A DNA stretch of 45,032 bases, from NCBI GenBank assembly GCA_947246015.1, contig CAMXQE010000031.1, forward strand, positions 1 through 45,032, read 5' to 3'. How positions within the stretch are numbered: position 1 is the first letter of the stretch; each line of letters begins with the position of its first letter. Origin of the DNA: an uncultured Lachnospiraceae bacterium. GTDB lineage: Bacteria; Bacillota; Clostridia; Lachnospirales; Lachnospiraceae. Below the pieces are notes generated by a model. The model saw nothing but the letters and a program-made list of their open reading frames with translations. It had not been told where the DNA came from and ran no database searches. Shown piece by piece: positions 25,488-34,356 of the stretch. The position numbers and the translations under genes were made by a program.

Positions 25488-26402
25488 TTATGATTTTCTC
25501 CGGAAAGCGAGCGGTGTCATTCCGGTATATTTCTTGAACAGATAAATAAAATGGTTGGTGTTTTCGACGCCTACCATACTGCCGATTTCATGAATGCGGT
25601 AATCACTGTCAAGCAGCAGCTTTTTGGCGGCATCCACCCTTGTTCCATTCAGGTACTGCAGGGGGGACTGCCCGAAAAAACTGCGGAATTCCCTGCAGAG
25701 CCGGTATTTGCTTATGGAAAAATACTCTTCCAGCCCGTCCAACGTATAGTTCTGTTCATACTCCGAATCAAAGAGCTCTTTCATTTCCAGCAGATATGAG
25801 GGCGTCTTTTTTCTTAGAGCATCCCCTTCCATGTATTCCAGCAAAAGTTCGGTAAAAATATCGGTAAGAAGCCGATGGTCGGTCAGTTTATTCCTTACGG
25901 CTCCGCCGGCATCACCTTCCGCCAGTATATGAATGTCTTTTTTTACCGGAGAATATTCAGAAAGTTCAAAAAGCGGAATCCTGCCGGCGGGCAGACAGCT
26001 ATGGTAAAAGTCTAAAGGACTGCCGTCGAGAAAGAATGTCCGGTATTCCCATGGAGAGACGCAGATTTCGATTTTAAAAGGAATATCGCATTTTAAAAAA
26101 AGGAGAGAACCTGCTTTTAAGGCATGGGTGTTGTCCTCCAGATACAGTTTACCGCATCCGTTTTCCGTATAAAGCATCATATAACAGCCAAGGGGCTTTA
26201 AGGAAAACTGGTAGGGGAATTTTGCCTGCACATATCCGGCTGACAGAATGGATATCAGTTTTCTGCCGGTATTTTCATTCTGCGCATATGGACGGCCGAA
26301 GAAAACACTGTGGGTGAGTCCGGCGGCAAGGCGCGGCGGGAAAGTAAAAAAATCCGCCGGATTTTCGGGAGGAAATTCGTTTGAAGGCTGGGTGTGAATC
26401 AT
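25488..26402 (-). CDS. AraC-family transcriptional regulator
   Basis: An N-terminal cupin-like sensor half (residues about 40-160) is followed by a C-terminal double HTH (about 205-304: YTLDGLEEYFSISKYRLCREFRSFFGQSPLQYLNGTRVDAAKKLLL, then NHFIYLFKKYTGMTPLAFRRKS). The gene diverges from the mannan-uptake genes across a 470-bp AT-rich gap, which makes it the prime candidate activator of that locus. The inducer, possibly a mannan oligosaccharide, is inferred. Confidence 0.92.
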   Translation of the reverse strand: MIHTQPSNEFPPENPADFFTFPPRLAAGLTHSVFFGRPYAQNENTGRKLISILSAGYVQAKFPYQFSLKPLGCYMMLYTENGCGKLYLEDNTHALKAGSLLFLKCDIPFKIEICVSPWEYRTFFLDGSPLDFYHSCLPAGRIPLFELSEYSPVKKDIHILAEGDAGGAVRNKLTDHRLLTDIFTELLLEYMEGDALRKKTPSYLLEMKELFDSEYEQNYTLDGLEEYFSISKYRLCREFRSFFGQSPLQYLNGTRVDAAKKLLLDSDYRIHEIGSMVGVENTNHFIYLFKKYTGMTPLAFRRKS

Positions 26403-26872
26403 TTTACGGTGTCCTTTCTTAATTCCGAACAGGAGGAATAATTTATAGCTCTATTGTAAGGTGTGTCAAGAGAAAATGCAAATTATTCATGAATTATTAA
26501 TTTAAACTAAATTTAAGTGCAGCTGTTTTGCTTAATGCGTTGATTTTAGATTCAAACTACTTATGAAGAATATAAGAAAGAAAAATAAGTTCAAATAAAA
26601 GTTAAAAATGAACTTAAAAATAAGTATTAGGAAAAAAAGACGAAAAAGGCGTTAGATATAATTGTGCAAAATATATAAAAATGAACACATAAAATTGTAT
26701 AAATAGAAGAAATGAATAAAAAGAACAAGAATTAATGATTAAAAACAAGAATAAGTGATGATTAAAATTTAAAGTTAAATATAATTAAATTAAAGTTACA
26801 CAAACGACAGGAAACAAACAAGTGGATGGTCGGATAAAATACAAATTTTCAAATTTTAAAGGAGGTTTTATT
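26403..26872. other. AT-rich divergent regulatory region
   Basis: This 470-bp gene-free gap separates the AraC gene from the mannan-transport genes. It is strongly A-rich on the + strand. It contains the AraC promoter on the - strand, an 8-bp inverted repeat (TAAGTTCA 26586-26593, TGAACTTA 26609-26616, 15-bp spacer) that could be an operator, and an isolated TATAAT at 26657-26662 without a good -35. No ORF or structured RNA was recognised. Confidence 0.6.
26442..26469 (-). promoter_or_regulatory. Promoter of the AraC-family gene
   Basis: On the - strand TTGACA (26469-26464) and TATAAA (26447-26442) are 16 bp apart, about 40 bp before the regulator's start, which itself has an AGAAAGGA site. 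Confidence 0.65.
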
Positions 26873-28339
26873 ATGAAACTGAAAAAAGTTTTAGGACTCA
26901 GTCTCGCGGCAGTTATGGCTTTTTCCGTAGTGGGATGCGGCGGCGGAAATGCAGATACGACAACGCCCAGTGCGACAACAGACAATTCTGCAGCGGCAAC
27001 AACAGATACACCGGCAGCAACAGATACGGCTCCGGCAGAGAGCGCTCCGGCAGCAGATACCGCTTCTGCAGGTGACCTCAATTATACGGGCATTGTTCTC
27101 GGTGAGAGTTATACAGATATCACAACGAGCATCAAATGGCTCACTCACAGGACAGACTTAATCGAGAGCGGCGCGGTTGCTGATTATATTTCGGCATTTA
27201 ACGAGATGTACCCGAACATCACTGTTGAAGTGGAAGGTATTACGAACTATGCAGACGATGCACTTCTTCGTCTTTCGGCAGGTGACTGGGGCGACATCAT
27301 GATGATTCCTGCTGTAGATAAGAATCTTCTTGGTGAGTACTTCGTACCTTACGGCAGCCTGTCCGATATGAGTCAGGTAGTAAGATTCGCAGATAACTGG
27401 ATGTATGACAACATTGTATACGGCGTGGCTTCCACAGGTAACGCACAGGGTATCGTATACAACAAGGCAGTGTTTGAAGCAGCAGGAGTAACTTCTCTTC
27501 CGAAGACTCCCGATGAGTTCATTGCAGCTTTGCAGGCAATCAAAGATAATACAGATGCTATTCCGCTGTACACCAACTACGCAGCAGGATGGACCATGGG
27601 TGCATGGGATGCTTACATCGGCGGTTCCGCAACAGGATCTGCAAAGTACATGAATCAGGAGCTCCTTCATACACAGGATCCTTTCAAGGATTACGGTGAC
27701 GGAACACATGCATATGCAGTATACAAGATTCTCTATGATGCAGTTGCTAATGGTTTGACAGAAGACGACTATATGACAACTGACTGGGAAGGCTGCAAAG
27801 GACAGATTAATAACGGACAGATTGGATGTATGGTATTGGGTTCCTGGGCATTTTCACAGATGGTAGAAGCAGGCGACCATGGCGATGATATCGGATATAT
27901 GTCCTTCCCGATTACCGTAGGCGGCAAACAGTATGCATCTGCAGGCCCTGACTATAACTATGGTATTAATGTAAATTCTTCTGACGATAACAAAGCAGCA
28001 GCTATGGTATTTGTAAAATGGATGACGGAGAAATCCGGATTCAGCTTTAACGAGGGCGGTGTACCGATTGATGTGAACGGTGAATATCCTGAACTGTATT
28101 CTGCATTTGAAGGCATTGATTTCGTAGCTGACGAACCGGCTCTGGCAGGAGAAGAAGATTTCCTGAACGAACTGAACGCAGAATCCGAAATCAACATCAA
28201 CTCAGGCGGTGACACTAAGATTCAGCAGATTGTTGAACATGCATCCAATGGTGACATGACATTCGATGAGATTATGGCTGACTGGAATGCGAGATGGTCT
28301 GATGCACAGGAAGTGGTAGGCGTGGAAGCAAACCAGTAA
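26873..28339 (+). CDS. ABC transporter sugar-binding lipoprotein (mannan oligosaccharides)
   Basis: The family 1 solute-binding protein (488 residues) has a lipoprotein signal with lipobox VVGC (Cys22), then a Thr/Ala/Pro-rich linker of about 45 residues. The mature part has the binding-protein pattern (NEMYPNITVEVEGI, NLLGEYFVPYGSL, GSWAFSQMVEAGDHGDDIGYMSFPI). AAAGGAGG lies 7 bp before ATG 26873. Two permease genes follow and the enzyme set downstream points to beta-mannan oligosaccharides, as for the binding protein of the Roseburia system. This is inference, since binding residues were not mapped. Lipidation depends on Lgt. Confidence 0.92.
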   Translation: MKLKKVLGLSLAAVMAFSVVGCGGGNADTTTPSATTDNSAAATTDTPAATDTAPAESAPAADTASAGDLNYTGIVLGESYTDITTSIKWLTHRTDLIESGAVADYISAFNEMYPNITVEVEGITNYADDALLRLSAGDWGDIMMIPAVDKNLLGEYFVPYGSLSDMSQVVRFADNWMYDNIVYGVASTGNAQGIVYNKAVFEAAGVTSLPKTPDEFIAALQAIKDNTDAIPLYTNYAAGWTMGAWDAYIGGSATGSAKYMNQELLHTQDPFKDYGDGTHAYAVYKILYDAVANGLTEDDYMTTDWEGCKGQINNGQIGCMVLGSWAFSQMVEAGDHGDDIGYMSFPITVGGKQYASAGPDYNYGINVNSSDDNKAAAMVFVKWMTEKSGFSFNEGGVPIDVNGEYPELYSAFEGIDFVADEPALAGEEDFLNELNAESEININSGGDTKIQQIVEHASNGDMTFDEIMADWNARWSDAQEVVGVEANQ

Positions 28340-28372
28340 GATAAATAATGGAATAATAAAATGGAATTGCAT

Positions 28373-28400
28373 AGAGCCAAGGGGTATTCTCCTTGGCTCT
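28373..28400 (+). other. Hairpin between binding protein and permease genes
   Basis: A perfect 10-bp stem (AGAGCCAAGG and CCTTGGCTCT, 8-nt loop) lacks a T tract. A second small hairpin, CTCCGT/ACGGAG, lies at 28421-28437. Such structures commonly protect the 3' end of the abundant binding-protein message and lower read-through to the permeases; that role is inferred here. Confidence 0.7.
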
Positions 28401-28464
28401 GCCATTCAAAAAGTCGGGGGCTCCGTATAAGACGGAGGACTGGTGAGAAAAAGGAGGAAAGGGT

Positions 28465-29466
28465 ATGGCGGCAACACAACCGAAACAAAAGGAACCGTTT
28501 AATCTGGTAAAGTGGGCAAAGAGCAGAAAAGGACAGAGGTCGATTATCATAGTGGCATTTATGTTTATTCCGCTGCTGCTGTTGTTTACATTTACTTATC
28601 TGCCGTTTGGCGAGATGTTCCGGTTCAGTTTTTACCGGATGAAATATATCGGACCCAAAAAATTTGTAGGATGGGATAATTACATACAGGTATTTAAAAG
28701 AGATGACTGTTTCGGCGCTCTGAAACTCAGTCTCTATTACATAGGGGGCGCTCTGTTGCAGCTGGTCATTGCCTTATACCTTGCGACCATGCTCAGCTTC
28801 AAGGTAAAGGGCGGCAATATCTTCAAGGGATTCATGTTCTTCCCTTACTTAATCAGCGGTATTGCCATCGGTTTCATTTTTAAGTTCTTTTACACGAGGG
28901 GATTTGTTCTGGATACGGTGCTGCAGTGGTGCGGCTTTGAACTGGAGAATCTTCCGTACTGGCTGAGAGACCAGCGGATTAATAATATATCTTTGGTGGC
29001 AACCAGCGTATGGCGGTATTTCGGACAGAACATGGTATTGTTCATCGGTGCGATTATGTCCGTGGATGCGGATTTGTATGAGGCGGCGGATTTGGACGGG
29101 GCAAATAAATTTCACCAGTTTATTTACATTATCCTGCCGAGTATTAAAACAATCGTTACCCTTAACGTCATACTTTCCATTACCGGTTCGCTCAGTGCAT
29201 TCGAACCGCCTTACGTTATTACAAACGGCGGCGCCGGAACGGGAACTTACTTTGTTATCATGAATGAAATTGCTCACGTAAGCCAGAAGGTAGGTCTTGC
29301 ATCGGCAATGGCAATCGTACTGTTGATGATTATTTTTGCGGCGACGATATTACAGAAACTTTTCTTCAAGTATGTATTTAAGGATGCGGAAGATGAAAAT
29401 AAGAACGCAAGTATCAGGCGCGAAAAACAATTAGCAAAATACAGGGCAAGAAAGGGGTTGAAGTAA
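28465..29466 (+). CDS. ABC sugar permease, MalF-type
   Basis: The 333-residue inner-membrane subunit has about six membrane helices and the EAA loop EAADLDGANKFHQFIYIILPS that docks the ATPase. It starts after AAAAAGGAGGAAAGGG and ends 1 bp before the second permease. No ATPase gene is in the locus, so a shared MsmK-type ATPase elsewhere is expected, as is common in Firmicutes. Confidence 0.94.
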   Translation: MAATQPKQKEPFNLVKWAKSRKGQRSIIIVAFMFIPLLLLFTFTYLPFGEMFRFSFYRMKYIGPKKFVGWDNYIQVFKRDDCFGALKLSLYYIGGALLQLVIALYLATMLSFKVKGGNIFKGFMFFPYLISGIAIGFIFKFFYTRGFVLDTVLQWCGFELENLPYWLRDQRINNISLVATSVWRYFGQNMVLFIGAIMSVDADLYEAADLDGANKFHQFIYIILPSIKTIVTLNVILSITGSLSAFEPPYVITNGGAGTGTYFVIMNEIAHVSQKVGLASAMAIVLLMIIFAATILQKLFFKYVFKDAEDENKNASIRREKQLAKYRARKGLK

Positions 29467-29467
29467 T

Positions 29468-30316
29468 ATGACAGCATTTGGTAAAATAAAGCATGGGTTG
29501 TTGGTTTTTTTGAAGTATTTTTCCCTGATATTCTTTTCCTTTATCGCCATTTTGCCGGTGGTATCCTGTGTCATTACGGCATTTAAGACGGCGGAGGAAT
29601 ATCAGAGTACCAATGTTATGACACTGCCGCAGAGCTGGCTGAACTTCTCCAACTTTGCGGAGGCATTCCAAAGGGCAAATATGGGACGCGGCTTTTTGAA
29701 TTCCGGTATCGTGCTTGTCTGTGTGCTGGCAGGCTCCATTCTCATCGGAACGCAGCTTGCTTATATCCTGAACCGGTTTAAATTCCCGGGTAACGGATTG
29801 ATTCGTAACCTGTTCCTCTTTGCCACTCTGCTTCCGGGCGTTGCGATGCAGGTATCGGTTTACTCGATTATGAATGCATTGGGATTTATCAACCATTTGT
29901 ACGGATACATTATATTGATGATGGGGACGGATGTCATATCGATTTACATCTTCATCCAGTTCTTTGAGAACATTCCGGTCTCTCTGGATGAATCTGCGAT
30001 TGTAGACGGTGCTTCTTACTTCACGATTTACGGAAGGATACTTCTTCCGCTGTTAAAACCGGCAATTGTAACATCTATGATTCTTAAGGGTGTGGGAACT
30101 TATAACGAATACTATATGGCACAGTTATATCTGCAGGATAAGACGAAACTGGGAACCGTTGCTACTTCATTGTTTACTTTCACGGGACCTTTGGGAAGCC
30201 AGTACAACTTAATCTGTGCGGGAGTTATCATTTCGCTTCTGCCGGCGCTGCTTATCTTCATCCTCTGCCAGAAGCAGATTTACAGCGGTCTTGCAGCAGG
30301 TGCCGTAAAAGGGTAG
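29468..30316 (+). CDS. ABC sugar permease, MalG-type
   Basis: The 282-residue second permease has the EAA-type loop DESAIVDGASYFTIYGRILLPLLKPA and the usual six helices. It is translated directly after the first permease and followed by the epimerase gene at 43 bp. Together with the binding protein it imports the oligosaccharides degraded by the downstream enzymes. Confidence 0.94.
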   Translation: MTAFGKIKHGLLVFLKYFSLIFFSFIAILPVVSCVITAFKTAEEYQSTNVMTLPQSWLNFSNFAEAFQRANMGRGFLNSGIVLVCVLAGSILIGTQLAYILNRFKFPGNGLIRNLFLFATLLPGVAMQVSVYSIMNALGFINHLYGYIILMMGTDVISIYIFIQFFENIPVSLDESAIVDGASYFTIYGRILLPLLKPAIVTSMILKGVGTYNEYYMAQLYLQDKTKLGTVATSLFTFTGPLGSQYNLICAGVIISLLPALLIFILCQKQIYSGLAAGAVKG

Positions 30317-30358
30317 GAAGAAAGCAGGAATAGGGCAGAGAGAGTAGGAGAAAATATT

Positions 30359-31543
30359 ATGTTAGCAGGAGAGATGAAAGAGCATCTGAAAGATGTTATC
30401 ATACCTTTTTGGGAAGGTCTGAAGGACAGGGAAAACGGCGGCTATTACGGCTGGGTCGGATATGATTTGAAAGTGGATGAGAAAGCAGTGAAAGGCTGTA
30501 TCTTAAACAGCAGGATTGTATGGTTCTTTTCCAATGCTTATATGATACTGAAGGATGAAAAACTGCTGGAAGATGCCAGACATGGATTTGAATTCATGAA
30601 AAGCTACTGTATGGATAAAAAATACGGCGGAATCTTCTGGTCCATCCGTTATGACGGGGAACCGGAGGATACCATTAAGCATACGTATAATCAGGCATTT
30701 GCCATCTATGCCCTTTCTTCTTATTATGATGCCAGCGGGGACAGGGAAGCGCTGGATATGGCGTTTGAACTGTTCCATATTATAGAAGAGAAGTGTACGG
30801 ACGATATCGGATATCTGGAATGTTTCAGCCGTGCGTTTGAGGAAATTGAAAACGATAAACTTTCGGAAAACGGTGTGATTGCGGATAAGACGATGAACAC
30901 TCTCCTGCATGTATTGGAAGCCTATACGGAACTGTACCGTGTAAGCGGGGATGCGGCAGTTAAAAATAAACTCGGGTGGATATTGGATACTTTTGCCGAC
31001 AAGGTATACAATCCGCCGCTGCACAGGCAGGAGGTGTTCTTTGATGCACAGATGAATACCATTCTGGATTTGCATTCCTACGGGCACGATATTGAGACGG
31101 CATGGCTGGTAGACAGGGCGCTGGCAGTTTTAGGCGATGAAAACTATATACAAAAACTGCGTCCGATTACCAAGGACCTGACTGCACAGATTTATAAAAC
31201 TGCATTTGACGGCCATTCCCTTGCCAATGAGTGTGAAAAGGGAGTGGTGGATGAAACACGTATCTGGTGGGTGCAGGCTGAAACGGTGGTAGGATTCTTA
31301 AACGGTTATGAACAGGATTCTTCGAAAACCGGGTATCTGGATGCGGCAAAAAGTGTGTGGGAGTTTATAAAAGAATATCTGGCAGATAAGCGGAGCGGAA
31401 GCGAGTGGTACTGGAAAGTGGATAAGGAAGGGAAGCCCATCGGGGAAGAACCTATCGTGGAGCCATGGAAATGCCCGTACCACAATGGAAGAATGTGTTT
31501 TGAGGTGATAAGGAGGAGTGAGAATGTCCCGGAATTTGCATAA
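30359..31543 (+). CDS. Cellobiose/mannobiose 2-epimerase (AGE family)
   Basis: The cytoplasmic (alpha/alpha)6-barrel enzyme would convert beta-1,4-mannobiose to 4-O-beta-mannosyl-glucose. The 394-residue length is typical. The catalytic histidines described for Ruminococcus albus cellobiose 2-epimerase are matched by His243 (SYGHDIE) and His375 (KCPYHNGRM). [21 protein letters not shown] and [11 protein letters not shown] are family motifs. It overlaps the first GH130 gene by 20 bp, and its product is that enzyme's substrate. This order is the known mannan-catabolic arrangement, which supports mannobiose over N-acetylglucosamine as substrate. Confidence 0.92.
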   Translation: MLAGEMKEHLKDVIIPFWEGLKDRENGGYYGWVGYDLKVDEKAVKGCILNSRIVWFFSNAYMILKDEKLLEDARHGFEFMKSYCMDKKYGGIFWSIRYDGEPEDTIKHTYNQAFAIYALSSYYDASGDREALDMAFELFHIIEEKCTDDIGYLECFSRAFEEIENDKLSENGVIADKTMNTLLHVLEAYTELYRVSGDAAVKNKLGWILDTFADKVYNPPLHRQEVFFDAQMNTILDLHSYGHDIETAWLVDRALAVLGDENYIQKLRPITKDLTAQIYKTAFDGHSLANECEKGVVDETRIWWVQAETVVGFLNGYEQDSSKTGYLDAAKSVWEFIKEYLADKRSGSEWYWKVDKEGKPIGEEPIVEPWKCPYHNGRMCFEVIRRSENVPEFA

Positions 31544-32708
31544 GAAGTATTATGAGGAACTTGAGAAATACGAAGCGTTAGTGAACCGCAAAAATGAGGT
31601 GGATGAGAGTTTTTATAACGGTGTTTATGACAGATATAAATATCCCGTGCTGACAAGGGAACATATTCCGCTGACATGGCAGTATGATTTGAATCCTGAG
31701 ACGAATCCCTATTTCATGAAACGTCTGGGTATCAATGCAGTAATGAATTCTGGCGCCATTGAATTAAATGGAAAATATTATCTGGTTGCCCGCATTGAAG
31801 GGGATGACAGAAAGTCTTTCTTCGGCGTGGCAGAGAGCGACAACGGGATTGACGGTTTTCGTTTCTGGGATTACCCGATTCTTTTGCCGGATACCTGTCC
31901 GGAGGAAACCAATGTCTATGACATGCGTTTGACAAAACATGAGGACGGATATATTTACGGGGTGTTCTGTTCCGAGAGCAAGGATAAGACGGTGAATGAT
32001 TTGTCTGCAGCGGTGGCGGCGGCAGGAATCGTCAGGACAAAGGATTTAAAAAACTGGGAGCGGCTGGATAATTTAGTAACGTTAAATTCTCCCCAGCAGA
32101 GGAATGTAGTGCTTCATCCGGAGTTTGTGGATGGAAAGTATGCATTTTACACAAGGCCGATGGATGATTTTATCGAGACAGGTTCCGGCGGCGGCATCGG
32201 CTTCGGGCTGTGCGAGGATATCACACATGCGGTAGTGGATGAAGAGAAGATGACCAGCCTGCGGAAGTACCACACGATTACGGAAGCCAAGAACGGCGCC
32301 GGAGCAGTGCCTATTAAGACGGAAAAGGGATGGATTCATATTGCCCATGGTGTGCGCAATACGGCAGCGGGGCTTCGGTATGTGATTTATGCGTTTGCCA
32401 CGGATTTAAAAGATCCCACGAAAGTAATCGCAGAGCCTTCCGGACTGTTGATTGGTCCCAGGGGATGGGAGCGCGTAGGGGATGTGTCCAATGTGGTATT
32501 TACCAACGGGGCAATTGCAAAGGATAACGGCGAGGTGTTGATTTATTATGCATCCAGCGACACGAGGATGCATGTGGCGGTAACGACGGTGGAGAAGCTG
32601 ACAGACTATGTATTCCATACGCCTGAAGACCCGCTGCGTTCTGTGGAGTGTGTAGCGCAGAGATGCGATTTAATCCGTAAGAATCTGGAATTTTTAAAGG
32701 AAGACTGA
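31524..32708 (+). CDS. GH130 subfamily 1 phosphorylase: 4-O-beta-D-mannosyl-D-glucose phosphorylase
   Basis: The 394-residue cytoplasmic enzyme phosphorolyses mannosyl-glucose to mannose-1-phosphate and glucose. The five-bladed propeller family is identified by [23 protein letters not shown], the catalytic Asp133 in NVYDMRLT, and [20 protein letters not shown]. The subfamily call rests on the N-terminal extension with [16 protein letters not shown] and on the neighbouring epimerase. AGGAGG lies 7 bp before ATG 31524, inside the epimerase gene; a GTG at 31518 is less well placed. Confidence 0.92.
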   Translation: MSRNLHKKYYEELEKYEALVNRKNEVDESFYNGVYDRYKYPVLTREHIPLTWQYDLNPETNPYFMKRLGINAVMNSGAIELNGKYYLVARIEGDDRKSFFGVAESDNGIDGFRFWDYPILLPDTCPEETNVYDMRLTKHEDGYIYGVFCSESKDKTVNDLSAAVAAAGIVRTKDLKNWERLDNLVTLNSPQQRNVVLHPEFVDGKYAFYTRPMDDFIETGSGGGIGFGLCEDITHAVVDEEKMTSLRKYHTITEAKNGAGAVPIKTEKGWIHIAHGVRNTAAGLRYVIYAFATDLKDPTKVIAEPSGLLIGPRGWERVGDVSNVVFTNGAIAKDNGEVLIYYASSDTRMHVAVTTVEKLTDYVFHTPEDPLRSVECVAQRCDLIRKNLEFLKED

Positions 32709-32832
32709 TTTTTGCAATATAGAACAGCGTGCAGGATAAAATGTATTCAGGATATTTAAGAAACAGAAATTAAAAGTTAAAGTGGATAAATGGAAACTAA
32801 ATGGAAAAGAAGAAAGGGAAAGGACTACAACA

Positions 32833-33855
32833 ATGGGAAATGTAAAAATGATTAGCGCGCCGGTAAAAAATGTTCCCTGGCAGGAAAGGCCGGAAGGACT
32901 GAAAGATGCTCCGATATGGAGATACAGCGAGAATCCGATTATCGGCAGGAATCCGGTAAAAGGAGTGGCAAGGATATTCAACAGTGCGGTTATGCCTTAC
33001 GGGGATGAATTTATCGGTGTATTCCGCGGCGAGCAGGTGAACGGGATTCCTTATATCTATATGGGAAGAAGTAAAGATGCGATTCATTGGGATTTTGATG
33101 AGGAGAAGATTCCTTTTGTGGATGAGGAAGGCAAACCTTTTATGCCGGTGTACGCGTATGACCCCCGTCTGGTAAAAGTGGAAGATACTTATTATATTAT
33201 CTGGTGCCAGGATTTCTACGGTGCAGCAATCGGTATGGCAAAGACGACAGACTTCAAGACGTTTGTCAGACTGGAGAACCCGTTCCTGCCTTTCAACAGG
33301 AATGCAGTGCTCTTCCCCAGAAAGATTAACGGCAATTTCATGATGCTCAGCCGTCCCAGCGACAGCGGTCATACGCCGTTCGGCGATGTGTTTGTAAGCG
33401 AAAGCCCGGATTTGGTATACTGGGGCAAACACAGACATGTGATGGGCAAGGGGAATGAATGGTGGGAGTCGCTGAAAATCGGCGGCGGTGCAGCACCTAT
33501 CGAGACAACGGAAGGCTGGCTGCTGTTCTATCACGGTGTAAGCGGAACCTGCAACGGATATGTTTATTCCATCGGCGGCGCTATTCTGGATATTGACAAT
33601 CCGTCGATTGTAAAATACAGATGTGAGAATTTCCTTCTGACACCGGAGGAATGGTATGAGGAGAGAGGGTTCGTTCCTAACGTATGCTTCCCCTGCGCAA
33701 CGATTCATGATTCCGAGAGCGGGAAAATCGCGGTTTATTATGGCGCTGCAGACAGCTATGTGGGGCTTGCTTTCACACAGTTGGAGGATATTGTGGCTTA
33801 TATCAAGGAGCATAGTGTTGTGACGGCGTCTGATACGGAGATTGGCAGACGGTAA
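32833..33855 (+). CDS. GH130 subfamily 2 phosphorylase: beta-1,4-mannooligosaccharide phosphorylase
   Basis: The second GH130 enzyme (340 residues) should remove mannose-1-phosphate from the non-reducing end of mannooligosaccharides. Key parts are PVKGVARIFNSAVMPYGDEFIGVFRGE, the general-acid Asp110 in AYDPRLVK, and GGGAAPIETTEGWLLFYHGV. It is shorter than the first GH130 and lacks the N-terminal extension, as expected for subfamily 2. ATG 32833 is chosen to fit the domain start. A very large palindrome follows before the esterase gene. Confidence 0.9.
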   Translation: MGNVKMISAPVKNVPWQERPEGLKDAPIWRYSENPIIGRNPVKGVARIFNSAVMPYGDEFIGVFRGEQVNGIPYIYMGRSKDAIHWDFDEEKIPFVDEEGKPFMPVYAYDPRLVKVEDTYYIIWCQDFYGAAIGMAKTTDFKTFVRLENPFLPFNRNAVLFPRKINGNFMMLSRPSDSGHTPFGDVFVSESPDLVYWGKHRHVMGKGNEWWESLKIGGGAAPIETTEGWLLFYHGVSGTCNGYVYSIGGAILDIDNPSIVKYRCENFLLTPEEWYEERGFVPNVCFPCATIHDSESGKIAVYYGAADSYVGLAFTQLEDIVAYIKEHSVVTASDTEIGRR

Positions 33856-33871
33856 GCGCGAGAGTGTTGGG

Positions 33872-34187
33872 CGGGACTTCCCCAGGATGGGAAATCCGTC
33901 TGCCCGCCGTGCTCCTTCCATGATGCAGGGGCTGTTCCGGTTTTCGGACCTGGCTGCAAAAATAGGATATTTCTAACCGTTATCCCCTGGCTGATGGATG
34001 GTCAGCGGCGGCGAACTCCTCACTTTGTTCGTCAGACAGCGCCGCCTGGAACGACCATCCATCGGCCAGGGGATAACGCTAAGAAATATCTCTATTTTTT
34101 TTGAACAGGTCTGAAAACCGGAACAACCCCTGCGTCATGGAAGGAGCGCGGCGGGCAGACGGATTTCCCGTCCCGGGGAAGCTCCCG
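33872..34187. repeat. Near-perfect palindrome of about 316 bp
   Basis: The left arm (33872 to about 34012) and right arm (about 34041 to 34187) are reverse complements over about 140 bp each, with few mismatches and small indels. Matching blocks include 33979-34003 with 34053-34077 (24 of 25), AAATCCGTCTGCCCGCCG (33892-33909) with 34148-34165, and CTCCTTCCATGA with TCATGGAAGGAG. The centre holds a smaller CGAAC/GTTCG hairpin (34012-34031). The T run at 34095-34102 in the right arm means the inner hairpin could also terminate transcription. No transposase or target duplication is seen. Confidence 0.9.
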
Positions 34188-34278
34188 CGGGGGGCGTTGT
34201 GCGATAGCGGAGGGCTTATGGGGGAATGAGTGGTGGATGTGAGTGGAATAAAGATGAAAGAAAAATAACAATAGAAGT

Positions 34279-34350
34279 GGAATAGAAATAGAAACGGAAT
34301 AAAAATGGAATAGAAATGGAATAAAAACGGAATAAAAATGGAATAGGGGT
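34279..34350 (+). repeat. 11-bp tandem array GGAATARAAAY before the esterase gene
   Basis: GGAATA recurs at 34296, 34307, 34318, 34329 and 34340, exactly 11 bp apart, with an earlier copy at 34279. The array ends 7 bp before the esterase start codon and overlaps the place where the ribosome binding site should be. Confidence 0.85.
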
Positions 34351-34356
34351 GGCTGT

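Larger units (their letters stand above)
33856..34356. other. 501-bp intergenic region between GH130 and esterase genes
   Basis: The gap is filled by a long palindrome (33872-34187), a short link, and an 11-bp-period array ending just before the esterase start. No gene on either strand is supported; the - strand frame that crosses the left arm is a shadow of the GH130 gene. Confidence 0.8.

Noticed and set aside
32797..33921. 374-codon open frame on the - strand
   Set aside because: It lies opposite the GH130 gene, has no ribosome site or recognisable domain, and mirrors the codon pattern of the + strand gene.
33872..34187. Insertion sequence
   Set aside because: The palindrome has no transposase frame, and no flanking target duplication could be made out; it may be a non-autonomous element, but IS status is not supported.
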